A DNA stretch of 64,000 nucleotides, from NCBI RefSeq assembly GCF_022568795.1, contig NZ_JAKZHU010000001.1:2728001-2792000 (forward strand). The letters run 5' to 3'. The notes below the pieces were generated by a model that saw only the letters and a list, made by a program, of their open reading frames with translations, did no database searches and was not told the origin of the DNA. Shown piece after piece: positions 8,907-19,808 of the stretch. Every line of letters starts with the position of its first letter. The first letter of the stretch is position 1. Source of the DNA: Arsenicicoccus dermatophilus (GTDB lineage: Bacteria; Actinomycetota; Actinomycetes; Actinomycetales; Dermatophilaceae). Position numbers and translations under genes: made by a program.

Positions 8907-9087
8907 CAAGGCCTGCGATTCTGCGCCCGAGGCGCCACGGGACCCGCCCCCCTGGCGGATCGACATCCCTACGACGTCGCGGAGATTCGTCCGGGTTCCG
9001 ACCCCCGCCGCGAGCCTGGTCCGGGTCACCCGAGTGGCGTGCGAGCCGTGCGCCCGGCCCCCGGACGGGCACGAGAGAATGCTCCCC

Positions 9088-9963
9088 ATGGCCACGATCT
9101 CCCAGTGGGTGGCAGGCGCCCGCCCGCGCACCCTCCCCGCAGCGCTCGCCCCCGTCGCCGTCGGCACCGGATCGGCGGCCGGGTTGGGCCACCTGGACCC
9201 CGGTCTGGCGCTCCTGGCGCTGCTCGTGGCCGTGCTCCTGCAGATCGGCGTCAACTACGCCAACGACTACTCCGACGGGATCCGCGGCACCGACGCCGAG
9301 CGGGTCGGTCCGGTGCGCCTCGTCGGCCAGGGCCTGGCGACGCCGGCGCTCGTGAAGTACGCGGCGTTCGTCTGCTTCGGGCTGGCCTGCCTGGCAGGCC
9401 TCGCGCTGACCGGGCTGTCGGGCGTCACCTGGCTGCTCGGCATCGGTGTCGCGGCGGTCCTGGCCGCGTGGTTCTACACCGGGGGGCCGCGCCCCTACGG
9501 CTACGCCGGGCTCGGCGAGGTCTTCGTCTTCGTGTTCTTCGGTCTCGTGGCGACCGTCTGCACGGCATACACCCAGGTCAAGACCACCGACACGGGCACC
9601 TGGGCGGGCGCGGTCGGCATCGGCTCGATCATCACCGCGGTGCTGGTGGTCAACAACCTGCGCGACATCGCGGGCGACACGGTCTCCGGCAAGCACACCC
9701 TGGCCGTGCGGGTGGGCGACCGGACCACCCGGTGGTTCTACGTCGCGCTGATGGCGCTGCCGGCCGGGTGCTCGGTCCTCGCCGCGCTCACCGGTCACCC
9801 CTGCGCGCTGCTGTCGCTCCTGGGCCTCGTCCCCGCGGTGAAGCCCTGCCGGTCGGTGCTGGCCGGCGCGCAGGGCCCGGCGCTCGTCGCCGTGCTCGGC
9901 ACGACGGGGCTCGTCAGCCTGACCTACGGCCTCACCCTCGCGGCCGGGCTCGCCGTCCGCTGA
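9088..9963 (+). CDS. menA: MenA, 1,4-dihydroxy-2-naphthoate polyprenyltransferase
   Basis: This integral membrane enzyme attaches the polyprenyl tail to DHNA, giving demethylmenaquinone. The 291 residues begin ISQWVAGARPRTLPAALAPV, the UbiA-type N-terminus. The two Asp-rich motifs are present: NYANDYSDGIRGTD (about residue 58) and NNLRDIAGDTVSGKHTLAV (about 190). Eight or nine hydrophobic helices separate them. A GAGAG lies upstream of ATG 9088. No ubiE/menG methyltransferase is visible nearby; it must lie elsewhere. Confidence 0.94.
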   Translation: MATISQWVAGARPRTLPAALAPVAVGTGSAAGLGHLDPGLALLALLVAVLLQIGVNYANDYSDGIRGTDAERVGPVRLVGQGLATPALVKYAAFVCFGLACLAGLALTGLSGVTWLLGIGVAAVLAAWFYTGGPRPYGYAGLGEVFVFVFFGLVATVCTAYTQVKTTDTGTWAGAVGIGSIITAVLVVNNLRDIAGDTVSGKHTLAVRVGDRTTRWFYVALMALPAGCSVLAALTGHPCALLSLLGLVPAVKPCRSVLAGAQGPALVAVLGTTGLVSLTYGLTLAAGLAVR

Positions 9964-10017
9964 CCCACCGGGCCGTATGCCGAGAGGCCGCGCTCACCCG
10001 CGGCTCAACAGCCCGGC

Positions 10018-10284
10018 TCAGCGGTCGAGCTCGGCGTCCTCGACCTCGTCGTCGGTGACCTTGTGGGCGCCCTGCCGGTCCTCCAGCCGCCCCTCGACCC
10101 GCTGCTGGATGCGGGCGCTCCACTCGTCGCGCAGACCACGCAGGACGAACAGCGACAGGACCATGGAGAGCAGGCCCGCGAGGACGACGAGCAGGAGGCC
10201 CCGCAGACCCGCGAGCCCGAGGGCGGCCAGGCAGCCGAAGAACAGCAGCAGCCGCAGGAGGGTGTAGCGCACACCAGGACTCAT
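10018..10284 (-). CDS. DUF4229-type small membrane protein
   Basis: This 88-residue protein has two adjacent hydrophobic helices (residues about 5-30 and 28-50, LLLFFGCLAALGLAGLRGLL and LVVLAGLLSMVLSLFVL). A charged tail follows (RDEWSARIQQRVEGRLEDR and an acidic end). The arrangement and its position just after ccsB match the actinobacterial DUF4229 family as I remember it. Function is unknown. It follows ccsB by 4 bases and is probably the last gene of the hemL-ccsB operon. Confidence 0.7.
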   Translation of the reverse strand: MSPGVRYTLLRLLLFFGCLAALGLAGLRGLLLVVLAGLLSMVLSLFVLRGLRDEWSARIQQRVEGRLEDRQGAHKVTDDEVEDAELDR

Positions 10285-10288
10285 CAGG

Positions 10289-11317
10289 TCACATCCCCGA
10301 GTAGGAGTGCATCCCGGTCATGAACTTGTTGACCACGAAGGAGTTCATGACGATGCACAGGAAACCGGCCAGGGCGATCCAGGCGGCGTGCCGGACCTTC
10401 CACCCCGTCGTGGCACGGGCGTGCAGGTAGGCCGCGTAGACCACCCAGATGATGAAGGACCAGACCTCCTTGGGGTCCCAGCCCCAGTAGCGGCCCCAGG
10501 CGCGCTCGGCCCAGACGGCGCCGGCGATCACGGTGAAGGTCCACAGCGGGAAGGCCAGGGCGTGCAGGCCGTAGGCCATCCGGTCCAGGGTGCGCGAGGC
10601 GGGCACCGCGGCGAGCAGGGTCCGACGCCAGCCGGCGAGGGTCGCCCCCGCCGCGTGACGCCGCTCGCTGGACTCCTGCACGAGGTAGAGCGCCGACAGG
10701 GCCGCCCCGATGGCGAACATGGCCGAGGCGAGGATCGCGATGGAGACGTGGACCACGAGCCAGTAGGACCGCAGCGACGGCATCAGCTGCCCGGCCTCGG
10801 TGTAGACCGTCAGGGCCGGCCCCAGGACGAGCAGCGTCAGCCCGGACACGAAGACACCCAGCCAGCGCAGGTCCTGCCGCAGCCCCATGACGACGTAGAC
10901 CACCACGACGAGCATCGCCGCGGTGACCAGGAACTCGTAGAGGTTGCCCCAGGGGGCGCGCATCACCGACAGGCCCCGCAGCACGACGGCGGCGAGGAGC
11001 AGCAGGGCGTCGAGGCGCGTGAGGGCAAGCCCGATCCCGGCGGCCGGACGAGGACCGGGGGCGGCCGTGCCCGGCGAGGCGGGTGACCCGGCCGCGGTGC
11101 GCACGAGCGTGTCGGTGCCCCCGCCTGCGGCGCCCACGGAGGCGGTCGTGCACGTGGCGGTGCCGCCGGAGGCGGTCATCATACCGTCGCCGGCGTCCAG
11201 GGCGCGGTGGCGGACCTGCGCCAGGTCGAGGGCGAAGGCCACGAACGCGACGCCCAGCACGAGCAGCGAGGCATAGACGCACAGCGTGGAGTACTGCGCG
11301 AGCGCGGGATGGGTCAT
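10289..11317 (-). CDS. ccsB: CcsB/ResC, cytochrome c synthetase heme-handling subunit
   Basis: CcsB carries heme across the membrane and, with ResB, ligates it to apocytochrome c (System II). The 342 residues are mostly hydrophobic helices. The diagnostic tryptophan-rich WWD-type segment WAERAWGRYWGWDPKEVW is near residue 270, flanked by histidines in HVSIAILASAMF, YGLHALAFPLW and YLHARATTGWK that likely ligand heme. A Gly/Thr-rich, non-conserved loop occupies residues about 45-90. The start overlaps the resB stop in ATGA. Confidence 0.94.
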   Translation of the reverse strand: MTHPALAQYSTLCVYASLLVLGVAFVAFALDLAQVRHRALDAGDGMMTASGGTATCTTASVGAAGGGTDTLVRTAAGSPASPGTAAPGPRPAAGIGLALTRLDALLLLAAVVLRGLSVMRAPWGNLYEFLVTAAMLVVVVYVVMGLRQDLRWLGVFVSGLTLLVLGPALTVYTEAGQLMPSLRSYWLVVHVSIAILASAMFAIGAALSALYLVQESSERRHAAGATLAGWRRTLLAAVPASRTLDRMAYGLHALAFPLWTFTVIAGAVWAERAWGRYWGWDPKEVWSFIIWVVYAAYLHARATTGWKVRHAAWIALAGFLCIVMNSFVVNKFMTGMHSYSGM

Positions 11318-12966
11318 CGGGGGCTCTCCTCGGTGGTGCGGGCTGGCGCGTCGACCCGCAGCCGCGAGCAGAGCTCGGCGGTGAGGTCGTCGACGGCCTC
11401 GGCCAGGCGCGGGTCCTCGCTCTTGGCCAGGCCGGCCGTCTCCAGCAGGGTACGTCCGTCGCGGGTCGTGATGCGGACGAAGACGCGGCGGCGTCGGATC
11501 AGCAAGGACATGAGCAGACCCACGAGCACCAGCCCGGCGCCCGCCAGCGCCACCGGCTTGCCCGGGTCGTAGCGCACCGACAGACCGGCGAAGCGCTCGT
11601 AGCCGTCGAAGGTCACGCTCCCCCGGCCGCCGGGCAGCGCCATGGTCTCCCCCGGCCGCAGCGCGATCCGGACCGGGAGCCCGGACTCCTGCCGGGGCTG
11701 GGTCATCCGCGAGGTGTCCAGGGTGTAGACCGACTGCGGCCGGCCGTCGGGGAACAGCGTGCCCTCCCACAGCTCGAGGAGCAGGCCGGGTGCGACGGGC
11801 GCCGGGAAGTCGCTCTGCGGGCGCATCCGCAGGCCCTGGTCGGAGATGGTGGGGGCGAACATCCCGAGGAAGCCGAGCTGCTTGCCGTCCGGCAGCGCGG
11901 ACACCTTGACCGCGCCGTTGGAGGTGTAGTTGTTGTCCTGCGGGCGGAACACCGTCGCCTGGTGGTAGACCTGCCGGCCCTGTCCGTCCTTGACGGTGAT
12001 GATCGGGGCATAGCCGTTGCCGAGCAGGTAGACCGACGACTGCCCGAAGCTCAGCGGCTCGTTGACCGCGAGCCGCTGCCGGACCTCGGGGCTGTCCGGG
12101 GTGGCGCGGGTGGTGGTGGCCGCCTCGAAGGACCGCGGCTGGCCGAACTGCTTGCCCTTGAGCCCGGTCTCGAAGTCGACGGTGACCTTGTCCACGCGCA
12201 CCGTGAACGGCGGCAGCGACTCCTCGTCGACCCAGGGCCCCTTGGTGAAGGTGTCGTGCTGGCTGGTGGTGTTGGCGAAGGTCTCCCCGGCCGGCACGAT
12301 CGCGTCGACGCGCCACCCGAGCAGGTGCCCGACCGCGACCGCGACGATGACGACCAGCAGCGCCAGGTGGAAGAGCAGGTTGCCGACCTCGCGCAGATAG
12401 CCCCGCTCCGCGGAGACCGAGCCGTATGCCGAGGAGACGGCGCCCGCGGGCCCGTCGGTCGCAGGGTCGTCCGCCCGCACCCGGTAGCGCCGGGCGGCCA
12501 GCAGCTCGCGCGCCGCGGCGAGCGCGGTCGCGGGAGCCACGTCGCCCAGGTCGACGACCCGGTGCTCGGGCATCCGGTCCAGTCGCCGGGGGGCGCGGGG
12601 CGGCTGCGAGCGCACCTCGCGCCACAGCAGCCGCAGCCGGGGGACGACGCAGCCGACGAGGGAGATGAACAGCAGCAGGTAGATCGCCGAGAACCACGGC
12701 GAGGCGTAGACGTCGAAGAGGCCGGCGCGGTCCAGCCAGGGTCCGAGGGCCTGGTGCTGCTGCAGGTAGGTGCGGGTCCGCACCGGGTCGATGCCGCGCT
12801 GGGGGAACACCGATCCGGGGACGGCGGCGACGGCGAGCAGCAGGAGCAGGAGCAGCGCGGTGCGCATGCTGGTCAGCTGCCGCCAGGCCCAGCGCAGCAG
12901 GCCCAGGGTGCCGAGCCGCGGCTGGGCCACGTCGTCGCGTGCGGGCGGCGGGGTGGCGGCAGGCAT
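11314..12966 (-). CDS. resB: ResB, cytochrome c biogenesis protein
   Basis: ResB forms the cytochrome c synthetase with CcsB. The 550 residues show the family layout: three N-terminal membrane helices (MRTALLLLLLLAVAAVPGSV, SAIYLLLFISLVGCVVPRLR and YLREVGNLLFHLALLVVIVA), a large extracytoplasmic domain, and one C-terminal helix (VALAGAGLVLVGLLMSLLI) followed by a cytoplasmic tail. The histidine in GNLLFHLALL and the VFPQRG turn are typical. Its ATG overlaps the ccdA stop (TGATG) and its stop overlaps the ccsB start (ATGA), so expression is coupled. Confidence 0.93.
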   Translation of the reverse strand: MPAATPPPARDDVAQPRLGTLGLLRWAWRQLTSMRTALLLLLLLAVAAVPGSVFPQRGIDPVRTRTYLQQHQALGPWLDRAGLFDVYASPWFSAIYLLLFISLVGCVVPRLRLLWREVRSQPPRAPRRLDRMPEHRVVDLGDVAPATALAAARELLAARRYRVRADDPATDGPAGAVSSAYGSVSAERGYLREVGNLLFHLALLVVIVAVAVGHLLGWRVDAIVPAGETFANTTSQHDTFTKGPWVDEESLPPFTVRVDKVTVDFETGLKGKQFGQPRSFEAATTTRATPDSPEVRQRLAVNEPLSFGQSSVYLLGNGYAPIITVKDGQGRQVYHQATVFRPQDNNYTSNGAVKVSALPDGKQLGFLGMFAPTISDQGLRMRPQSDFPAPVAPGLLLELWEGTLFPDGRPQSVYTLDTSRMTQPRQESGLPVRIALRPGETMALPGGRGSVTFDGYERFAGLSVRYDPGKPVALAGAGLVLVGLLMSLLIRRRRVFVRITTRDGRTLLETAGLAKSEDPRLAEAVDDLTAELCSRLRVDAPARTTEESPR

Positions 12967-13727
12967 CACAGCACCGGGTCTCCGACGAGGTCCACGAGCC
13001 GCTGCTGCAGGCCGGAGACGAGGGGCTCCCACACGCCGAGGAGCATGAGCAGGCCGAGGACGGCGAGCAGGGCGGCGCCGGCGAGCTGCAGGGCCCGCTG
13101 GTGGCGGCGCAGCGCGGTCCAGGCGCCGACGAGCCGGGCGTAACCACCAGCGAGGGCGAGGAAGGGCAGCCCGAGGCCCAGGCAGTAGGCGACGCCGAGG
13201 ACCGCGCCGCGGGCGATCGGTCCGGCACTGCCGTCGAGGGGGCTGCCGAGCACCATGACGGCGCCGAGGGTCGGCCCGATGCAGGGGGTCCAGCCGAGGG
13301 CGAAGGCCGCGCCCAGCAAGGGCGCGCCGGTGAGGCCCGCGGCGGGCCGCCACCCGACCTTGACCTGGCGCTGGGTGCCGAGCCCGGCGAAGACGGCGGC
13401 GAGCGCCAGCACCACGGCGCCACCGACGCGCACGAGGAGCTCACGGTGCTCCTGCAGCGCGGTCGACAGGGCCGAGACCACCGCGACCACGAGCGGGACG
13501 AAGACCACGGTGAAGCCCAGGACGAACAACGCGGTGCCGAGCAGCATCGTCCGGGAGCGGCGTTCCTCCAGCCGGGTGTCGCCGAGCCCGGTGACGTAGC
13601 CGAGGAAGCCGGGCACGAGCGGCAGCACGCAGGGCGACAGGAAGGACGCGGCCCCGGCGGCGAGGGCGACGAGCGCGGCGAGCGGCAGCGCCCCGCCGGC
13701 GATCACGTCGGTCGCGCCGGTGATCAC
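12966..13727 (-). CDS. ccdA: CcdA, thiol-disulfide electron carrier of cytochrome c maturation
   Basis: CcdA passes reducing equivalents from cytoplasmic thioredoxin to the extracytoplasmic TlpA-like protein, keeping apocytochrome CXXCH cysteines reduced. The 253 residues hold six hydrophobic segments and the two redox cysteines of the DsbD/CcdA core in FLSPCVLPLVPGFLGY and LGWTPCIGPTLGAVM. The GTG start overlaps the stop of the thioredoxin gene in GTGA, and the stop overlaps resB. Confidence 0.94.
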   Translation of the reverse strand: MITGATDVIAGGALPLAALVALAAGAASFLSPCVLPLVPGFLGYVTGLGDTRLEERRSRTMLLGTALFVLGFTVVFVPLVVAVVSALSTALQEHRELLVRVGGAVVLALAAVFAGLGTQRQVKVGWRPAAGLTGAPLLGAAFALGWTPCIGPTLGAVMVLGSPLDGSAGPIARGAVLGVAYCLGLGLPFLALAGGYARLVGAWTALRRHQRALQLAGAALLAVLGLLMLLGVWEPLVSGLQQRLVDLVGDPVL

Positions 13728-14347
13728 CGGCCTTCCTCGACCACGTCGGTGATCAGGTCGGCGACGGTGCGCTCGGAGGCGACGGGCCCGAGGATCCGCG
13801 CGGCGATGCGGCCCTGGGCGTCCAGCACCAGGGTGGTGGGCGGCGACGGCGCCTTGCCCTGCAGGGCAAGCACGGTCTGCCCGTCGTACGCCAGCGTGGG
13901 ATAGGGCACCTGGTGGCCACGGGCGAAGTCGCGGGCGTTGTCGGCCGACTCGCGGCCCGCGTGCACCCCGAGCAGCTCCACGTCGGGGTGGGTGCGGCGC
14001 AGGGTGGTCCACAGCGCGGTGAGCCGGGGCTGCTCCTCGACGCACGGCGGGCACCAGGAGGCCCACAGGTTGAGGACGACGACGTGGCCGCGCTGCCGAG
14101 CGGCGTCCCAGGGCTTCCCGTCCAGGGTGGTGCCCTTGAGGGTCACCGGGGCCTTGCGCCGGGCGACGGGCAGCCGCTCGAGGGTGCCGTCGCCGGACAG
14201 GTAGCCCTTCTGGTCGCCCGAGCGGGCCTGGGCGTTGATCGATCCCGGGTCCTGCGAGCACGCGGCCAGCGGCGTCGCGACGACCGCGGCCGACAGGATC
14301 GCCAGGAGGCTCCGGCGCGTAGGCCGGAAGGACAGAGCAGCCGTCAT
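13724..14347 (-). CDS. resA: TlpA/ResA-like extracytoplasmic thioredoxin lipoprotein
   Basis: This 207-residue thiol reductase acts outside the membrane on apocytochrome c or ResB. The N-terminus has a twin arginine (TRRSLLAIL) and a lipobox ending LAAC at residue 30, suggesting a lipoprotein, perhaps Tat-exported. The thioredoxin fold carries VVVLNLWASWCPPCVEEQP with redox cysteines 99 and 102, and the cis-proline in APSPPTTLVLD. It overlaps ccdA (GTGA) and the phosphatase gene (ATGA). The same order of mutase, thioredoxin, ccdA, resB and ccsB is known from M. tuberculosis. Confidence 0.9.
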   Translation of the reverse strand: MTAALSFRPTRRSLLAILSAAVVATPLAACSQDPGSINAQARSGDQKGYLSGDGTLERLPVARRKAPVTLKGTTLDGKPWDAARQRGHVVVLNLWASWCPPCVEEQPRLTALWTTLRRTHPDVELLGVHAGRESADNARDFARGHQVPYPTLAYDGQTVLALQGKAPSPPTTLVLDAQGRIAARILGPVASERTVADLITDVVEEGR

Positions 14348-15018
14348 GCACCCACCTGGTCGTCGTCCGCCGGGGCGAGCAGCGACGCCGCGGGCGCGGT
14401 GTAGCGCAGGGATTCCAGCCGGTCGCCGACGTAGTGCAGGCTGGTCACGCTGGCCAGGTCGCACTGGCGGCGGCGCGGGTCGTGCCACAGCGGCCGCCCC
14501 TCGAGGTGGCACCGCAGGGTCCACACCGGGAGCTGGTGGGAGACGAGGACGATCTCGCGGCCGGGGGCCTGGAGGCGGGCCGCGTCGACGGCCTCCTCCA
14601 TGCGCGCTGCGATCCGGCGGTAGGGCTCGCCCCAGGAGGGGGTGAAGGGGTTGCGGACCAGCCACCAGTTGGCCGGGCGGGCCAGGGAGCCCGCCCCGTG
14701 GCCGAAGCGGCGCCCCTCGAAGTGGTTGCCCGCCTCGATCAGGCGGCTGTCGGTCAGCACCGGCAGCCCGAAGGCGTCGGCGGTCGGGCGGGCCGTCTCC
14801 TGCGCCCGCTCCAGCGGGGAGGCGACGACCAGGGCGACGTCGTGGCCGGCGAGGTGCTCGGCGACCCGGTCGGCCATCCGGCGGCCCAGCTCGGACAGGT
14901 GGAAGTCCGGCAGCCGGCCGTAGAGGATCTTGTCGGGGTTGTGCACCTCGCCGTGGCGGACGACGTGCACCACCGTCCGCGGCTCGCCGGTGCGGGTCAG
15001 GTCGGTCATGGCGCTCAT
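14344..15018 (-). CDS. Histidine phosphatase family protein (phosphoglycerate mutase-like)
   Basis: This 224-residue protein has the phosphohistidine motif in [17 protein letters not shown]. The helper residues are [13 protein letters not shown], the glutamate in [12 protein letters not shown] and the second histidine in [11 protein letters not shown]. It is a phosphatase or mutase of unknown substrate. It is locked by ATGA overlaps between hemL and the thioredoxin gene, a placement also seen in mycobacteria (Rv0525 from memory), which hints at a link to heme or cytochrome assembly that has not been explained. Confidence 0.88.
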   Translation of the reverse strand: MSAMTDLTRTGEPRTVVHVVRHGEVHNPDKILYGRLPDFHLSELGRRMADRVAEHLAGHDVALVVASPLERAQETARPTADAFGLPVLTDSRLIEAGNHFEGRRFGHGAGSLARPANWWLVRNPFTPSWGEPYRRIAARMEEAVDAARLQAPGREIVLVSHQLPVWTLRCHLEGRPLWHDPRRRQCDLASVTSLHYVGDRLESLRYTAPAASLLAPADDDQVGA

Positions 15019-16361
15019 CCCTGCATCGTCCCCGCACCGGCTGCGGCGGCCCTGGCAGCGGCAGGCAGCGCGGCCAGCACCCGGTCCACGGCCAGGTCGT
15101 CGTGGGCCGCGCTGACGAACCAGCACTCGTAGGCGCTCGGCGGCAGGTGGACCCCCTGGCTGAGCATCGCGTGGAAGAAGCGCCCGAAAGCCGCGGTGTC
15201 CTGTTGCTGGGCATCGGCGTAGGACAGCACCGGTCCCTCGCGGAAGAACACCGAGAACATCGAGCCGGCCCACTGGATCGTGTGCGCCACCCCGGCGGCG
15301 GCCAGCTCGGCGGACACCCCGTCGGCGACGGCGCGCGCCACCGTCTCCAGCCGGTCGTAGACCGCCGGCGTGCAACCGCGCAGCGTCGCCAGACCCGCGG
15401 CCGTGGCGACCGGGTTCCCGGACAGGGTGCCGGCCTGGTAGACCGGGCCCGCCGGCGCCAGGTGCTCCATCACGTCCCGCCGCCCGCCGAACGCCGCGGC
15501 CGGGAAGCCGCCCCCCATGACCTTGCCGAAGGTGAACAGGTCCGGGGCCCCCAGCTCCGTGGGGCCCTCCACGCCGTACCAGCCGGACATCGACGCGCGG
15601 AAGCCGGTCATCACCTCGTCGGTGATCATCAGCGCGCCGTGCTCGCGGGTCAGCCGGCGGATCGCGGCGGTGAAGCCGGGCGCCGGCGGCACCATCCCCA
15701 TGTTGCCGGGCGCGGCCTCCGTGATGACCGCGGCGATCTGGTCCCCACGCTCGCGGAAGGCTTCCTCGAGGGCGCGGGAGTCGTTGTAGGGCAGGACGAT
15801 CGTCTCGCCGGCCGAGCTCGCCGGCACTCCGGCGGAGTCGGGCAGGGCGAAGGTCGCGACCCCGGACCCGGCGTGCGCCAGCAGCGCGTCCACGTGCCCG
15901 TGGTAGCACCCGGCGAACTTCACCACGGCCGACCGACCGGTGAAGCCGCGCGCCAGGCGCAGCGCACTCATCGTCGCCTCGGTGCCGCTGGACACCAGGC
16001 GCACCTGCTCGACCGGCTCGACGCGGTTGACGATCGCCTCGGCGAGGAGCACCTCGTTCTCGCTCGGCGTGCCGTAGGAGAAGCCCTTGGTCGCCGCGTC
16101 CCGGACCGCCTCGAGCACCGCCGGGTGCTGGTGGCCGAGGATCATCGGGCCCCACGAGCAGACCAGGTCGACGTACTCCCGGCCGTCGACGTCCATGAGG
16201 TAAGGACCGCGAGCGCTCGCCATGAACCGCGGCGTCCCCCCGACGGACCGGAAGGCCCGCACCGGCGAGTTGACCCCGCCCGGGATGACGGCGCTCGCCC
16301 GCGCGAACATCGCCTCCGAGGCCGGGGCGTCCAGGGGGTATGACGGGAGGGAGGTGGCCAT
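15015..16361 (-). CDS. hemL: HemL, glutamate-1-semialdehyde 2,1-aminomutase
   Basis: HemL converts glutamate-1-semialdehyde to 5-aminolevulinate, the step after HemA. The 448 residues contain the aminotransferase class III features: [18 protein letters not shown] at the N-terminus, [29 protein letters not shown], the PLP aspartate region [13 protein letters not shown] and the PLP lysine in [18 protein letters not shown]. The ATG at 16361 is preferred over an upstream GTG because [19 protein letters not shown] is a typical start. It is first gene of the operon that runs on into cytochrome c maturation, so heme precursor supply and heme attachment are co-transcribed. Confidence 0.95.
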   Translation of the reverse strand: MATSLPSYPLDAPASEAMFARASAVIPGGVNSPVRAFRSVGGTPRFMASARGPYLMDVDGREYVDLVCSWGPMILGHQHPAVLEAVRDAATKGFSYGTPSENEVLLAEAIVNRVEPVEQVRLVSSGTEATMSALRLARGFTGRSAVVKFAGCYHGHVDALLAHAGSGVATFALPDSAGVPASSAGETIVLPYNDSRALEEAFRERGDQIAAVITEAAPGNMGMVPPAPGFTAAIRRLTREHGALMITDEVMTGFRASMSGWYGVEGPTELGAPDLFTFGKVMGGGFPAAAFGGRRDVMEHLAPAGPVYQAGTLSGNPVATAAGLATLRGCTPAVYDRLETVARAVADGVSAELAAAGVAHTIQWAGSMFSVFFREGPVLSYADAQQQDTAAFGRFFHAMLSQGVHLPPSAYECWFVSAAHDDLAVDRVLAALPAAARAAAAGAGTMQG

Positions 16362-16421
16362 GGCCCTAGTCTCGCGCCCGGGGCACCGGGGCACCAAACG
16401 ACGTCCGGTGCGTCCGCCGTG

Positions 16422-16919
16422 TCAGGCCCGACGGATGCGGTCGACCTCGTCCCGCTGCTGGGTGGAGGTGCCGTTGTCGTCCCGCACCCGCGTCATCGCC
16501 TCGCCGAGCGCCTGCACCAGCTCGGGGCTGAGCGCGTCCAGCCAGTGCTCCCGCACGCTCTGCACGTGGACCGGGGCGATGGCCCGGATCTCGGCGAGGC
16601 CGGCGTCGGTGAGCACGAGCTCGACCCCACGGCCGTCGCCCTGGACGGGGCGCCGCTGCACCCACCCACGGGTCTCGAGGCGGGTGGCGGTGTGGGTGAG
16701 GCGCGACCTCGACTGCACCACCAGCGCCGCCAGCTCGGACATCCGCAGCGATCGGCCGCTCTGCTCGGACAGCATCGACAGGATCTCGTACTCCGACAAG
16801 GTGACCCCGTGCGCCTGCAGGTCCTTGTCCAGGGCCGTCTCGAGCAGCCGCTGGCCCCGCAGATAGGCCCGCCAGGCCATCTGCTCGGTCGAACTCAGCC
16901 ATCGAACCGACTCGGACAC
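16422..16919 (-). CDS. MarR-family transcriptional regulator
   Basis: This protein of about 165 residues has a winged helix of MarR type: LSEYEILSMLSEQSGRSLRM, the recognition helix SELAALVVQSRSRLTHTATR, and the wing RGWVQRRPVQGDGRGVELVL. N- and C-terminal helices would form the dimer. The effector and targets are unknown. GTG 16919 is chosen. A TAGTCT -10 at 16974-16979 would start the mRNA near 16966, downstream of the alternative GTG at 16973, and a GGGGG precedes 16919. It lies between hemB and hemL on the same strand, so it could read them, but nothing in the sequence proves control of heme genes. Confidence 0.85.
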   Translation of the reverse strand: MSESVRWLSSTEQMAWRAYLRGQRLLETALDKDLQAHGVTLSEYEILSMLSEQSGRSLRMSELAALVVQSRSRLTHTATRLETRGWVQRRPVQGDGRGVELVLTDAGLAEIRAIAPVHVQSVREHWLDALSPELVQALGEAMTRVRDDNGTSTQQRDEVDRIRRA

Positions 16920-17057
16920 GCTCAGACCCCCACGCTCGATCGGGCCAGTGGTCTTGACCCGGTATGACGGCACAGACTAGCGAGTACCGCCGGACCTGGC
17001 CGTGACCCCTGGCCACGCCGCCTGACCACGACCCGGTCGCGGCGGCCGGAGGTCGGC

Positions 17058-18032
<975 letters not shown>

Positions 18033-18144
18033 GAGATCCTCTCGGTGGCAAGGCTGCCCGTCGTATGCCGGAAGACTCCTCGCGGACTCTCGCGGCACCG
18101 GCGGCCGGGGGGTGGGCCGGACCCCGGAGGGGCCCGGCCGACGA

Positions 18145-19797
18145 TCAGCTGCTGCGCCGACGCCGACGGCGCTTGCTGGGCAGGATGACGGGCTCGCCGG
18201 CCTCGTAGGCCGCGCACGCCTGGGCGTGACCGAACTCCGCCAGACCGTCGACGAGCGACTCGCCGCTCGCCTCGCGGGCGATCACGTCGACGCGCAGGCC
18301 GTGCTCCTCGGCGGTCCTGGCCGTGGCCTGGCCGATGCAGGCCACGACGGTGCCGCGGTGCGGCTTGCCGGCGATGCCCACGAGGTTGCGCACCGTCGAG
18401 CTGGACGTGAAGACGACGGCGTCGAAGTCGCCGGCCTTGATCGCCTCGCGGACGTCGGCGGCGGGCGGGGCCGCACGCACGGTGCGGTAGGCCGTGACGT
18501 CCTCGACCTCCCAGCCCATGTCCTGCAGCCCGGCGACGAGGGTCTCGGTGGCGATGTCGGCGCGCGGCAGGAAGACCCGGTTGATGGGGTCGAGCAGCGC
18601 GTCGTAGGGCGGCCACTCCTCCAGCAGGCCCGCCGCGGACTGCTCGCCGCTCGGCACCAGGTCCGGGCACAGGCCCCACTCGCGCAGCGCGGCCGAGGTG
18701 GCCCCACCGACGGCGGCCACCCGCAGCCCGGCGAAGGACCGCACGTCCAGGCCGTACTCGTCGAACTTCTCCCGGACCGCGCGGACGGCGTTGACCGACG
18801 TGAAGCCGACCCACTCGTAGCGCCCGGCGACCAGACCGGTGATGGCCTTGTCCATCTGCTGGGGCGTCCGCGGGGGCTCGATGCTGATCGTCGGCACGAC
18901 GGTGGGGATGGCGCCGTAGTGCTCGAGCCGCGCGGTGATGCCGCCCGCCTGCTCCTTGGTGCGGGGCACGAGCACCCGCCAGCCGAAGAGCGGCTTGTTC
19001 TCGAACCAGCTCATCGACGTCCGCAGGGGGACCGTGCGCCCGACGATGGCGAGCAGCTGCGCGTCGTCGTCGAGGTGGTCGAGCACGTGCGCCGCGTCAC
19101 CCAGCGACGTGGTGCTGGTGTGCTGCATGGCGGTGGTGCCGTGGTCGGTCAGGGCCACCGTCGTGCCCGGGTCGCGACCGGCCTCCAGGAGCGAGCTGAG
19201 CTGCTCCACCAGGCGGCCGGGGGTGCCCATCATCACGACGGTGACGTCGTCGCGCGCCGAGTCGCCGAGGTCGTGCCGCAAGGAGGTGTCCAGCAGGTGC
19301 AGCCGCGGGGACTCCGGGGAGGTAAGGGGGATGCCGGCATACAACGGGATCGCCGACAGGCTGGTCACGCCGGGGACGACCTCGAAGGGGACGCCCTCGG
19401 CGGTGAGTGCGCTGCACTCCTGCAGCAGGCAGGTGAAGACGCCCGGGTCGCCGGACATGAGGCGCACCACCAGGCCGCCCCCGTCCAGGGAGCGGATCGC
19501 GTCGAGCACCCGCTCGTACTGCAGGGACTCGGGGGTCGGGGCCGGCAGCACCTCGGGGATCGCGAGGGCAGGCGGGGAGACGATCCGCGCGTCGTCGCGG
19601 CAGTGGCGGCGGACGATCTCCGCGGAGTCGGACCGGTCGAGGAGCACCACGTCGGCACGGGTGAGCAGCTCGGCCGCCCGGAGGGTCAGCAGACCTGGGT
19701 CGCCGGGTCCGGTGCCGACGAAGGCCACCTGGGCGCCTGCGGCCGCCTGCGGCGCCGGGGGCGCACAGGCGACGCCTGTGGTGCTCGACTTGCGCAT
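18145..19797 (-). CDS. hemD: CobA-HemD fusion: uroporphyrinogen-III methyltransferase / uroporphyrinogen-III synthase
   Basis: The 550 residues form two enzymes. Residues about 20-260 are a SUMT-type methyltransferase ([67 protein letters not shown]) acting at the siroheme/cobalamin branch. Residues about 270-530 are HemD ([43 protein letters not shown]-like [30 protein letters not shown]), which closes the tetrapyrrole ring. A basic tail ([10 protein letters not shown]) ends the protein. The fusion is common in actinobacteria. It follows hemC by 11 bases with an AGGAG upstream. The fusion puts ring closure and the first methylation on one chain. Confidence 0.93.
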   Translation of the reverse strand: MRKSSTTGVACAPPAPQAAAGAQVAFVGTGPGDPGLLTLRAAELLTRADVVLLDRSDSAEIVRRHCRDDARIVSPPALAIPEVLPAPTPESLQYERVLDAIRSLDGGGLVVRLMSGDPGVFTCLLQECSALTAEGVPFEVVPGVTSLSAIPLYAGIPLTSPESPRLHLLDTSLRHDLGDSARDDVTVVMMGTPGRLVEQLSSLLEAGRDPGTTVALTDHGTTAMQHTSTTSLGDAAHVLDHLDDDAQLLAIVGRTVPLRTSMSWFENKPLFGWRVLVPRTKEQAGGITARLEHYGAIPTVVPTISIEPPRTPQQMDKAITGLVAGRYEWVGFTSVNAVRAVREKFDEYGLDVRSFAGLRVAAVGGATSAALREWGLCPDLVPSGEQSAAGLLEEWPPYDALLDPINRVFLPRADIATETLVAGLQDMGWEVEDVTAYRTVRAAPPAADVREAIKAGDFDAVVFTSSSTVRNLVGIAGKPHRGTVVACIGQATARTAEEHGLRVDVIAREASGESLVDGLAEFGHAQACAAYEAGEPVILPSKRRRRRRSS

Positions 19798-19808
19798 CTA
19801 ACCTGCTC

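Noticed and set aside
10289-13444. 1051-codon frame that could suggest a giant fusion upstream of ccsB
   Set aside because: Only the last 342 codons are CcsB. The upstream part is out-of-frame resB and ccdA, and an ATG with ATGA overlap marks the true start at 11317.
16962-16973. GTG at 16973 as start of the MarR gene
   Set aside because: A TAGTCT -10 directly abuts it, which would put the transcription start inside the extra codons. GTG 16919 with an upstream G-rich site fits better.
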